Positions 15,757 to 22,945 of a stretch of 33,158 nt of DNA are shown here, piece after piece. The DNA lies in NCBI GenBank assembly GCA_003021685.1, contig PXRO01000031.1:1-33158 (forward strand), given 5' to 3'. The stretch is from Halobacteriales archaeon QS_4_62_28 (lineage in GTDB: Archaea; Halobacteriota; Halobacteria; Halobacteriales; Haloarculaceae). A program made the translations under genes and the position numbers. Every line of letters starts with the position of its first letter. Position 1 is the first letter of the stretch. The notes under the pieces are model-generated. The model did not search any database. It was not told where the DNA came from and saw nothing but the letters and a program-made list of their open reading frames with translations.

Positions 15757-15776
15757 GATCCGCTCTGCCGGATCGA
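15757..15776. promoter_or_regulatory. Inverted repeat upstream of phnM
   Basis: CGATCCG-CTCTGC-CGGATCG, a perfect 7-bp inverted repeat, lies about 20-40 bp before the phnM start. This is the position of promoter or operator elements. Confidence 0.4.
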
Positions 15777-15878
15777 TACCTGGCCGATCATATCGCTCCT
15801 GCGAAAGAAAACTAAATTGTTATGGAGTTTTTACCATCAGTAGTCGTGATTCTGTGGGACGAGCGCCATTAGCGAATG

Positions 15879-15898
15879 TCGCCACGACAGGGTGGCGA
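15879..15898. repeat. Stem-loop in the phnM/HalOD1 intergenic region
   Basis: TCGCCAC (15879-15885) and GTGGCGA (15892-15898) are perfectly complementary around a 6-base loop. The 320-bp gap between phnM and the HalOD1 gene otherwise contains only promoter-like AT stretches (GATAAGAAATAG near 15945). Confidence 0.4.
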
Positions 15899-16058
15899 GC
15901 ATCGCCACAGTGTGACAGTCACCCCAGAGGTGTCGACATGACCCGATAAGAAATAGATGCAGTTTTACACCTGGGACGGCGCGTGTTTACACGGGCAATC
16001 GAATGGAACGTATTGGTTTCGAACACGGCGACAGGGCGTCTAGGGAGAGGACTGAGAG

Positions 16059-16358
16059 ATGATGAGAGACGTCTCTATCGAGTACGACGACGAGTTCGAA
16101 CATCACGTGGTGGATGTCTCCGGCGACGATCAGCAGTTGATGAGTGAGTTGGTGGTGTATGCTGTCGCGGAGATTTCTGGGCGTGACCCGACGGATCTTC
16201 AGCCACTCGCGGGAGTGATCAATCCGGATGCGCTCGACAGTATTTTCGATCATATCGGCAACAGGGATCCGGGGACCGCGCACATTACCTTCGAGTATCA
16301 CGCCTACGAGGTCACGATCTTTGGCCACGGACGACTGACGATTGCTGGATCGAACTAA
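16059..16358 (+). CDS. HalOD1 output-domain protein
   Basis: A 99-residue protein that is essentially one HalOD1 domain, a haloarchaeal module found alone or at the end of signalling proteins. The core is LVVYAVAEISGRDPTDLQPL, then VINPDALDSIFDHIG, then ITFEYHAYEVTIFGHGRLTI. Its molecular function is not established. Two tandem ATG codons (16059 and 16062) are both possible starts. The stop TAA is embedded in a strong copy of the 3'-end repeat. Confidence 0.9.
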   Translation: MMRDVSIEYDDEFEHHVVDVSGDDQQLMSELVVYAVAEISGRDPTDLQPLAGVINPDALDSIFDHIGNRDPGTAHITFEYHAYEVTIFGHGRLTIAGSN

Positions 16359-16383
16359 TACTGCCGGACGTAACTATCTGAAG
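16356..16383 (+). repeat. 3'-end repeat, long copy 5
   Basis: A 28-base element beginning with the HalOD1 stop codon: TAATACTGCCGGACGTAA then CTATCTGAAG. The copy at 26120-26147 (opposite strand) is identical at 26 of 28 positions, well beyond the shared core. Confidence 0.75.
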
Positions 16384-16597
16384 AGTTTCGCCACTCCCGA
16401 GTCTCGCCATGGATGGCGGCGATAGGGATAACGGCTGGTTGGCACAGCCAGCGGTTCACCCGTTTGCCCGTAGTGAGGGCGGTAGTCCACAAATACCGCC
16501 TGCTAGTTCGCTTTCGATGTGTTTGCTGGTGGCCCGTGACACTACTGGGAAGGGAGAATATAACGAAGCCCTCTCTCATAGACGGGTGGAATGAGAT

Positions 16598-16783
16598 ATG
16601 CCAACACGGACTAATCGAACCGACGATGGGGGGACTCAGCGCTACCGGGCCATTGTCGACCGCTACCAGTCACGACCGAACCGGTGTACGATCTTTCGGT
16701 CGGACGCAACGAATGGTGAGCTGACATCCGCCTGGATCACGGCCCACGAAGGGTCGTACGTCTCTCTCCTGTTGATGCGGTGA
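16598..16783 (+). CDS. Small DUF7511-like haloarchaeal protein
   Basis: A 61-residue protein with the layout of a small haloarchaeal family I recall as DUF7511: an N-terminal polar tail, then YRAIVDRYQSRPNRCTIFRS, then ELTSAWITAHEGSYVSLLLMR at the extreme C-terminus. Function is unknown. A TATA-like GAATATAA at 16556-16563 lies about 35 bp upstream. The stop TGA starts another 3'-end repeat copy. It is convergent with the membrane DUF7344 gene. Confidence 0.75.
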   Translation: MPTRTNRTDDGGTQRYRAIVDRYQSRPNRCTIFRSDATNGELTSAWITAHEGSYVSLLLMR

Positions 16784-16801
16784 TACTACTGGACGTACCA
16801 G
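16781..16801 (+). repeat. 3'-end repeat, copy 6
   Basis: TGATACTACTGGACGTACCA begins with the stop codon of the DUF7511-like gene. It differs from the consensus at the centre but keeps GATACT and GGACGTA. Confidence 0.5.
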
Positions 16802-16891
16802 CGCGAGGAGTGTCTCGAGAATCCTCTCGTCGGGACTGGTGACGTCTCTGTTCGTGGGACACAAAAAATTCGTCTACGGTGGCCGGGGCGA

Positions 16892-17518
16892 TTAGGCGTT
16901 ACTGGTTTCGTCGGCCGATTGCTGGTTGATGTATCCGTTTGCCAGTGCGCAGGTAGCGAACGCGGCAATGATCACTGGAACGACCAGCGTGATTGATAGT
17001 GCTGACAGCGCCAGTGCAGCGCCATACAGCACGGCGCTCCCGGCGGCCAGGCCAGCGTAGTAGCGTGGCCAGCTATAGCCGTTCTCGTCGTTGATATCGA
17101 GGAACTCTTCGAGTTGCTCGGCGTTGGGGCCGAGTTCGATTGTCCCGCGGTTCTGATCGAATGCGACGACGTTCATATCGTCCATCTTGGGCAGATGGCA
17201 CTGATACAGTCCGACGTAGACTCGCTTTCGTTCGCTGGACGAGATGGCTCTGACCGTGGTATCGTTTTCGATAGCTGCGATATGCTCTGCAAGATCACTC
17301 AGCGAGACGACTTCCTCGTCCGACGTTTCGAGGTATCGCAACACTTCTCTCCGCCGCTGATTTTTCAACAGTTCGAACACACGGTCGATCGGCAATGCCT
17401 CGGGTTCGTCGGCTGGCTCTGTCACCCCTTCCGTCCGGGCTGACTCTGCTATCTCATCTGCACCCGCGACCGAACCACCCTCCGTCGATCGCGTCGACTC
17501 ATCGCGCGCTGCACTCAT
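16892..17518 (-). CDS. DUF7344 winged-helix protein with C-terminal membrane hairpin
   Basis: A 208-residue protein. The acidic N-terminal tail (1-45) is followed by a winged helix (45-130) with DRVFELLKNQRRREVLRYLE and the family motif RKRVYVGLYQCHLPKMDDMN, then two membrane helices (about 155-198, GLAAGSAVLYGAALALSAL and VVPVIIAAFATCALA). This suggests a membrane-tethered DNA-binding protein. GGGAGG about 10 bases before the ATG is a good ribosome-binding site, unlike most neighbours. Its closest relative in the window is the protein at 20010, with the same layout. Confidence 0.85.
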   Translation of the reverse strand: MSAARDESTRSTEGGSVAGADEIAESARTEGVTEPADEPEALPIDRVFELLKNQRRREVLRYLETSDEEVVSLSDLAEHIAAIENDTTVRAISSSERKRVYVGLYQCHLPKMDDMNVVAFDQNRGTIELGPNAEQLEEFLDINDENGYSWPRYYAGLAAGSAVLYGAALALSALSITLVVPVIIAAFATCALANGYINQQSADETSNA

Positions 17519-18082
17519 AGTAGCCTCCCAGTTTTGAATTGATTCATATTCGTGACCTCAGTTGTCCGTCCAGTACCGGCTTGTGTCCGTGTTTGTTTCG
17601 GCGGTGACCCCATACCGGTATTCTCGATGGCGACTCCCACCCGTGGGCGCCGGCATCGAATCGGTGGACATGTACCCTAACCAGCGGAAGGGTTTTAATT
17701 GTTTCCTATACTTAATTTACACGGAGATATTATCTGTGTTGTACTTTTCATCAGGTGAACTATTACGCCGTATAGGGATCAGTTACTTTCACTACAATAC
17801 TTTTGACATCAGTTTAAATAGGTCCAGGTGCAACATACTCAAATAAACTCCACCATTTGTTACTCTTACTGAATATGCCGACTATCGGCCCTTTTATGAT
17901 ATCTTGCTACTTTGGCAGACTGGTTCACTTCTGGATATACACCAGAATCGTGTAGATTGCCATCGTAGTGGCTATTGTCGGTCGTTCCAGGTGCCACTGC
18001 TCGTGGAATGTCCTCGCGAAGTTGGCAGTAGCACAGCGATAGACATGCGCAATGACGCGTTCAGCCCGGGGATTGTGACGGC

Positions 18083-18102
18083 TGATACTGCCGGCTATAC
18101 GG
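18083..18102 (+). repeat. 3'-end repeat, copy 7
   Basis: TGATACTGCCGGCTATACGG has the core TACTGCCGGCT. It faces copy 8 about 45 bp away. Confidence 0.6.
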
Positions 18103-18147
18103 CTATCGAGGATTTCGCGCCCCCGGGGTCGCTACTATCACGAAACC

Positions 18148-18170
18148 GTTACAGCCGGCAGTATGAGAAG
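18148..18170 (-). repeat. 3'-end repeat, copy 8
   Basis: On the minus strand it reads CTCATACTGCCGGCTGTAAC. It lies about 30 bp downstream of the stop codon of the minus-strand dehydrogenase gene and is in its sense orientation. Confidence 0.65.
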
Positions 18171-18200
18171 TATCAAACGGTGCGTCTACCGGTATCATCA

Positions 18201-19571
18201 CTACCGGTCGGAACTGGCTCGACCGCCGCCGATTGTGTAGACGTGCCCGTCGATGTCGGGATCAGTGATCACGTCCCGACCATCGACGACGACTGGGTCG
18301 GACAGTCGCGCCCACGGGATGTCTTCGAACGCGTCGTGTGCGGTGACGAGGACGAGTCCGTCGGGATCGACCCGGGGCAGCTCTGACAGCGTTGTCGGTC
18401 GTCCGGCAAACGTGGCCAGGTCACTACAGACAGGGTCGACCGTGAACACGTCGGCACCCGCTGCCGAGAGCGCAGACGTGATCGTCCACGCCGGCGACGC
18501 ACGGGTTTCGTCGATCCCTGGCCGATACGTGACGCCGAGGATAGCGACTGCCGCATCCGCCACGGGCACGCCCGCGCGCTCCAGTTCTTCGATGGTCTTG
18601 CGGACAGTGAACTGTTCCATTCGCTCGTTGACTGCGCGCGCGGTTTCCAGCAGTGGCGTCCGGGCTTCAGCGCTGTCGATGACGAAATGGGGGTAGTAGG
18701 GAATACAGTGGCCACCGACCCCCGGGCCGGGGTCGTGGATGTCACAGTACGGCTGGGTGTTGGCCGCAGCAATCGCCTCACGGATGTCTGCATCGAGTTC
18801 GTCACCGAGGCGGGCGAGCTCGTTGGCCAGCGCGATGTTGACATCCCGGTACAGCCCCTCGAAGAGTTTCACGCATTCGGCGGTCGTACAGTCGCTGACC
18901 GTGATCACGTCGTTTGTCGTTATTTCGCTGTAGACCAGTTTCGCGACGCGGGTGCTCTCCTCGTCGATCCCGCCGACGATCTTCGGATAGCTGTGCCGTA
19001 TGTCTTCGAGCGCCCTGCCGCTTGACGTTCGCTCCGGACAGAAGGCCAGTCCGAATTCGTCGGCCTCCAGGCCACTCTCGTCGACGAGCCGTGGCTGTAT
19101 CACGTCAGTACAGGTTTCGGGGGGCAGTGTCGATTCGACGAACACAGTGTCACTCGGATCTAGTCCGGCTCCGATATCCGTCACGACCGCTTCGATCGCC
19201 GAAAGATCCGGGCTGTCGTTGTCGTCCAGGAGTGTCGGCACGATGACGACGTGGAGGGTCGCGTCACGCGCGGCCGACTGTCCGTCGGTGGTCGCCCGTA
19301 ATGCGTCCTCATTGACGAGAGTCGATATTGCGGGTTCGAGTCCCGGTTCGCCCTCGACGGGTGCTGTCCCGTCGTTAATCGCGTCGACGACGTCACTGTC
19401 CAGGTCGACGCCGACGACGTTGCCATTCCGTGCCCCGAAGGTCGCTGCGAGTGGCGCGCCCATCTTTCCGAGACCGTAGATTGCAACGGGAGCCGCTCCA
19501 CTAGTAAAGGCCCTTCGCTGAGCTTTGTCACTGGCATCGCTGCCATAGAGCCCGTGTTTCGTCGTGCTCAT
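18201..19571 (-). CDS. wecC: Nucleotide-sugar 6-dehydrogenase (UDP-ManNAc/UDP-GlcNAc type; WecC/WbpA family)
   Basis: A 456-residue NAD-dependent four-electron dehydrogenase converting the C6 alcohol of a UDP-acetamido-hexose to a carboxylate. The N-terminal Rossmann motif is VAIYGLGKMGAPLAATFGAR (G33, G35, G38). Middle-domain catalytic Lys235 lies in TAECVKLFEGLYRDVNIALA. Catalytic Cys289 is in GPGVGGHCIPYYPHFV. The UDP-binding domain contains ILGVTYRPGIDETRASPAW. Residues 1-27 are a polar extension not usual in the family; the ATG at 19571 is preferred over the further-upstream 19586. The sequence is of the acetamido-sugar group, but whether it uses UDP-ManNAc or UDP-GlcNAc cannot be decided by eye. 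It is coded opposite to the acetyltransferase operon that begins 2.8 kb away. Confidence 0.93.
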   Translation of the reverse strand: MSTTKHGLYGSDASDKAQRRAFTSGAAPVAIYGLGKMGAPLAATFGARNGNVVGVDLDSDVVDAINDGTAPVEGEPGLEPAISTLVNEDALRATTDGQSAARDATLHVVIVPTLLDDNDSPDLSAIEAVVTDIGAGLDPSDTVFVESTLPPETCTDVIQPRLVDESGLEADEFGLAFCPERTSSGRALEDIRHSYPKIVGGIDEESTRVAKLVYSEITTNDVITVSDCTTAECVKLFEGLYRDVNIALANELARLGDELDADIREAIAAANTQPYCDIHDPGPGVGGHCIPYYPHFVIDSAEARTPLLETARAVNERMEQFTVRKTIEELERAGVPVADAAVAILGVTYRPGIDETRASPAWTITSALSAAGADVFTVDPVCSDLATFAGRPTTLSELPRVDPDGLVLVTAHDAFEDIPWARLSDPVVVDGRDVITDPDIDGHVYTIGGGRASSDR

Positions 19572-19677
19572 CTTCACCCACCCCAACGTACGTTTGTCAG
19601 CAGGTTGTTCGAGACTGTCGGAACCATCTGATTGGGCGATATGTCGAAAGCGGCATTGTTACGAACATCATTCCTCA

Positions 19678-19696
19678 CAGTAATATATTATTACTG
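19678..19696. promoter_or_regulatory. Palindromic operator-like site upstream of the dehydrogenase
   Basis: CAGTAATATATTATTACTG has 8-base inverted arms (CAGTAATA / TATTACTG) around TAT. It lies about 107 bp upstream of the dehydrogenase start. Related half-sites occur at 19907-19926 (TAGTAA ... TTACTA, 8-base spacer) and 20691-20706 (ATTAC ... GTAAT), all in the upstream regions of this cluster. Confidence 0.45.
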
Positions 19697-20009
19697 TCCC
19701 ATACAGGTCAGATTTCTGTCCCGGTCTGGTTCGGTGCCGGTTTCGGGAAGGCCAGCGCCGGTGTCTCACTGGTTTTCGCTCTACTGGACGGCACTGGACC
19801 GTCGTCGACAGTTTCAGAAAGATAGACATACGCTGTATCCATGTCGGTCTCTAGATCCCTTTGGCCGTCAAACGACGCCTTACATAGTGTCGGATCTCTC
19901 GGGTCGTAGTAATCTGACTGTTACTAAACTATGGGCGGGGGTCATATATACTGTATCGGTCGTATACGCCGAACCCTCCGCACGGTACAGGGGCACACTG
20001 AGACACTCG

Positions 20010-20519
20010 ATGTTCAGCAACAACGAAGAAATCTCCCAAGATACGGTTTTCGACGTACTTAGCAGCGCGAGGCGTCGCGAGACGATCTCGATTCTGCGAG
20101 AGGAAGAAACACCAATAGAGTTGACGACACTCGCCGAGACAGTCGCGGCCCGCGAGAACGAAACAACAGTCGAAGAACTCTCTTCACAGGACCGAAAGCG
20201 CGTTTACGTCTCACTCTATCAAACGCACATCCCGAAACTGGTCGATGTCGGCATCGTCGAGCACGACTCGGACTCTGGGGACGTCTGGTTGACTGACCGG
20301 GCAGACTCGATCGAACCGTACTTGCAGGGTCCGGAGCAATTCACGCCGTGGCACCGGTATTACCTCGTGCTTGCAGCCGTCGGTGGGATCCTCTTCCTGA
20401 TTATCTCTCTCGGACAGATCGGGGCCATCTCCAGTGCTCTCATCGGCCAGCTCGTCATCCTCGCCTTCGTGGTACTGGCGGCCGTCCAGTTTGTTCTCGA
20501 ACGTCAGCAGCGCGGCTGA
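20010..20519 (+). CDS. DUF7344 winged-helix protein with C-terminal membrane hairpin
   Basis: A 169-residue protein. The winged helix is at 10-105 (TVFDVLSSARRRETISILRE) with family motif RKRVYVSLYQTHIPKLVDVG at about 70-90, followed by two membrane helices (about 118-160, YYLVLAAVGGILFLIISL and ALIGQLVILAFVVLAAV). It is a likely membrane-anchored regulator, paralogous to the protein at 16892. The frame is open for 126 more codons upstream, but that part is Arg/Tyr-rich and crosses palindromic promoter-like DNA, so ATG 20010 is preferred. CATATATAC at about 19943-19951 or GTATACG at 19966 may be the TATA box. Confidence 0.83.
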   Translation: MFSNNEEISQDTVFDVLSSARRRETISILREEETPIELTTLAETVAARENETTVEELSSQDRKRVYVSLYQTHIPKLVDVGIVEHDSDSGDVWLTDRADSIEPYLQGPEQFTPWHRYYLVLAAVGGILFLIISLGQIGAISSALIGQLVILAFVVLAAVQFVLERQQRG

Positions 20520-20558
20520 GGGCGCTTTCGACCGATTAGGTATGAAAAGAGGGGACGG

Positions 20559-20672
20559 TCAGTCGTCGCCGTTCGAATCTGGCATCAGCTGTTCTGGCGT
20601 GCGCTCGTAGACCGGTGTCTCTGCAAACTCGGTAATCCGTTCCATCTCTGACTCGGATATGTGCTTGACCAT
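20559..20672 (-). CDS. Small hypothetical protein (37 aa), leaderless
   Basis: From an ATG at 20672 the minus strand encodes 37 acidic residues beginning MVKHISESEMERITEFAETP and ending PEQLMPDSNGDD. The composition is typical of real haloarchaeal proteins, and it has a well-placed promoter: CTATACGG about 25-29 bp before the ATG. It is convergent with the DUF7344 gene. No domain is recognised. The short charged helix could be a peptide partner of a neighbouring regulator. Confidence 0.6.
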   Translation of the reverse strand: MVKHISESEMERITEFAETPVYERTPEQLMPDSNGDD

Positions 20673-20687
20673 CGGACGTGTCCACGC

Positions 20688-20706
20688 ACTATTACCGTAT
20701 AGTAAT
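20688..20706 (-). promoter_or_regulatory. Promoter and palindromic site of the 37-aa gene
   Basis: ACTATTACCGTATAGTAAT contains the minus-strand TATA-like CTATACGG inside an inverted pair ATTAC ... GTAAT. A regulator binding here would block the promoter. Confidence 0.45.
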
Positions 20707-21078
20707 TCAGCGCGTAGCGAAACCGTTTACAGGCGAAAAACACTGTTACCAGCGGTTACAATGTGACTGATTTACACATCTGCCGGTATAGTAGCATTTG
20801 CACGTCTTCACTCATCTGATCGCGCGACTCCATGCGACCGGATGAGCAATCGGTTACAGCTGCTACTATATCTCGGTCACAGGAGACGCTGTTCATGAGT
20901 GGGACAGTCCGTGCGCGTTGTCCAGGACAGATTGTAGAGGCTGTTTTGTGGCTGTATCGCAGTGTGAGGCATATCTAGATGTGTCACCCTGCCGTGGTAT
21001 CATTCTACTATGGATCCTGTCAGCGCCGCTCTCCATCCTGTTCTGGCCGGTGTCGCCGACGACCGACAACAGGCCGTT
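20707..21078. other. 370-bp region without a visible gene
   Basis: No reading frame with haloarchaeal character is seen. It contains CATCTGCCGGTATAGTAG (20779-20796), which may be a diverged 3'-end repeat, and AT-poor unremarkable sequence up to the end of the winged-helix gene. Confidence 0.4.
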
Positions 21079-21357
21079 TCACGCCATGTTTTCTGCTTCG
21101 ATCGTCTTCCAGACTCTGTTTCCCTCCTCTGTGAGGCCGTAGACGCGACCTTTCTTGCGGTCATCCGAAACGAGCAGGTCGACCAACCCGTTGTCTCGCA
21201 ACTCTTGGAGGGCGCGTGAGACGTGGGCCAGTCCCACGTTCGCATCGTCGGCGATATTCGACGGCGTCGATGGTCCCTCGTCGAGGCGGCGCATCGCGGC
21301 CACTCTATAGCGCGAACTGATGACGAAGCTCACGTCGTCCCAATCCGGGTCTGTCAT
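21079..21357 (-). CDS. Winged-helix transcriptional regulator
   Basis: A 92-residue protein consisting of one MarR/PadR-like winged helix: VSFVISSRYRVAAMRRLDEG (helix 1), TPSNIADDANVGLAHVSRAL (helix-turn-helix), then LRDNGLVDLLVSDDRKKGRV (wing) and the closing helix LTEEGNRVWKTIEAE. It is a likely DNA-binding repressor or activator with no ligand domain. Its role is unknown; it lies just upstream of, and divergent from, the DUF7344/glycan operon side. Confidence 0.88.
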   Translation of the reverse strand: MTDPDWDDVSFVISSRYRVAAMRRLDEGPSTPSNIADDANVGLAHVSRALQELRDNGLVDLLVSDDRKKGRVYGLTEEGNRVWKTIEAENMA

Positions 21358-21808
21358 GGCTGAGGCTCCCGTTTTCGGGTTCTGACGAACACTGGATACG
21401 GCTCTCGGCCCGACGCGTTGCCGGTGGCGCTGTGGGATATCACTGTCGCTATGTGAAGAGATGAGTATAACATAAAGACAGTTGGTCGTTAATCGCGTTC
21501 ACGGATAGTAAGGGGATATTTCTCGCGTACACTCGTGCAGAGACTGTCAACAGGCGCTCCTGATGCTATGGTCGGTCTCCTGAGTTTCACTGTCCCATAT
21601 GACCGCCATAACGATACCACTCCGTTTCGGAGTTTCACACCGCGACCGCTCTGATCGCTGGACAGCATTGTGTCCGAAGTTAATGTAATGTTGGATCACT
21701 GGACTGTTGATATTCATCAGCCATCAGTACTACTAGCCAAACGTTTCGCAAGCAGATGAAAGCCGTATTCTATTACTTACTATATTGAAGGAACCGACAA
21801 AAGCGGCT
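21358..21808. other. 450-bp intergenic region between divergent regulators
   Basis: It holds the promoters of both flanking genes. ATAACATAAAGA near 21467-21478 is AT-rich. CTATTACTTACTATATT (21769-21785) contains the likely TATA of the 21809 gene. No gene is visible. Confidence 0.4.
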
Positions 21809-22240
21809 ATGGACAACCACGCCGATATGGGAACAGAGCACGACCCGGAAGTATTAGAGGGGGAATCAGACTTCCAGGACGACGCCGAGACGGAGTCGCT
21901 ACGGTCGACTTCTATCGCGATCGACGACCTCTTCGACGTGCTGGCCCATCCAGCGAACCGCTACGCTCTGACGTTCCTATTGCAAGCCGATGATTCCGTT
22001 TACTCCCACGAACTGGTCGAGTATATCGTCGAGCAAACCGAACCGCCGGAGGGACTTTCCGAGGCGGAGTATCGCGGCCAGATCAACGCCCGGCTACTGC
22101 ACGCGTCGCTCCCGAAACTCTCGGACATCGGTCTAATCGAGTTCGACGAACGCCGCCAGCGGATCACCGAGACGGACGAGACAGCAGTCGCCCTCCCGTA
22201 CCTTCGGATGGCCCTGTTACAACAGACAACTGACGAGTGA
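21809..22240 (+). CDS. DUF7344-type winged-helix protein (soluble)
   Basis: A 143-residue protein. The acidic N-terminus is followed by DDLFDVLAHPANRYALTFLL (first helices) and INARLLHASLPKLSDIGLIE, a diverged form of the family motif with the LPKL core intact. There are no membrane segments. It is a likely regulator, placed 126 bp upstream of the acetyltransferase-aminotransferase-oxidoreductase operon on the same strand, so it may control it or be co-transcribed. The ATG at 21809 is preferred; a TTG 24 bases upstream is in frame. CTATATT lies about 26 bp upstream. Confidence 0.78.
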   Translation: MDNHADMGTEHDPEVLEGESDFQDDAETESLRSTSIAIDDLFDVLAHPANRYALTFLLQADDSVYSHELVEYIVEQTEPPEGLSEAEYRGQINARLLHASLPKLSDIGLIEFDERRQRITETDETAVALPYLRMALLQQTTDE

Positions 22241-22366
22241 ATCGGACACTGTGGTTGTTATCGACGTACGTCTCCCGATAAACGGACCCTTCTCAGACAG
22301 GCGCTTTATAACAAAGGGCGCAGTCGATGTGGAATCTGACGAACACTGCTCTCCAGTGTGGATACT

Positions 22367-22945
22367 ATGACAAACGCGAGAATCGGTGATGAAAGTTACG
22401 TAGCACCGGACGCCGTCGTCGGCCAGCCCGGCGGTGACGACGTCGTCCCCACGCTCGGGCGGAACGCGACGGTTCGCTCGGGAACGATCATCTACGGTGA
22501 CGTGGCCATCGGTGATGACTTTTCGACCGGCCACAACGCCCTGATCCGTGGCGGGACGACCCTCGGCGACGACGTGCTCGTCGGGACGAACACAGTCGTC
22601 GACGGGAACGTTACGACCGGGTCCCACGTTAGTCTCCAGACCAACGTCTACGTCCCTCCAGAGACGACGATTGGCAACGAGGTGTTTCTCGGCCCACAGG
22701 CCGTGATTACCAACGATAACTACCCCATCCGGCCAGCGAGCGAAATCGAGGGTGTAACTATCGAGGATCACGTCTCGATTGGGGCTAACGCGACTGTCCT
22801 GCCCGGCCTGACCGTCGGTGAGGGGTCGTTCGTCGCGGCCGGCGCGGTCGTTACGGACGACGTGCCGCCCGAGACACTCGTCGTCGGCGCGGGCCGACAC
22901 GAATCCCTTCCCGAGAACTTACAGCGGAGGAACCAGATCGCATGA
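22367..22945 (+). CDS. Left-handed beta-helix N-acetyltransferase (WbpD-like)
   Basis: A 192-residue hexapeptide-repeat acyltransferase. Repeats run from about residue 8 (YVAPDAVVG) to 175 (VTIEDHVSIGANATVLPGLT, VGEGSFVAAGAVVTDDVPPE). The loop ITNDNYPIR and the HNALIRGGTTLGDDVLVG region resemble enzymes that acetylate the 3-amino group of UDP-3-amino-3-deoxy sugars (WbpD/WlbB group). Its gene overlaps the aminotransferase start (ATGA), which would supply exactly such an amino sugar. The GTG three codons before the ATG at 22367 is an alternative start. The enzyme is trimeric, cytoplasmic and acetyl-CoA dependent. Confidence 0.88.
   Translation: MTNARIGDESYVAPDAVVGQPGGDDVVPTLGRNATVRSGTIIYGDVAIGDDFSTGHNALIRGGTTLGDDVLVGTNTVVDGNVTTGSHVSLQTNVYVPPETTIGNEVFLGPQAVITNDNYPIRPASEIEGVTIEDHVSIGANATVLPGLTVGEGSFVAAGAVVTDDVPPETLVVGAGRHESLPENLQRRNQIA

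Larger units (their letters stand above)
17519..18200. other. 680-bp AT-rich intergenic region
   Basis: No gene is visible. 17690-17900 is markedly AT-rich compared with its surroundings. The right third holds two 3'-end repeats in inverted orientation (18083-18102 and 18148-18170), just beyond the end of the dehydrogenase gene. It may be an insertion or recombination scar inside the glycan region. Confidence 0.5.

Noticed and set aside
22217-22900. 227-codon minus-strand frame opposite the acetyltransferase
   Set aside because: It mirrors the hexapeptide repeats of the real gene and has no independent support.
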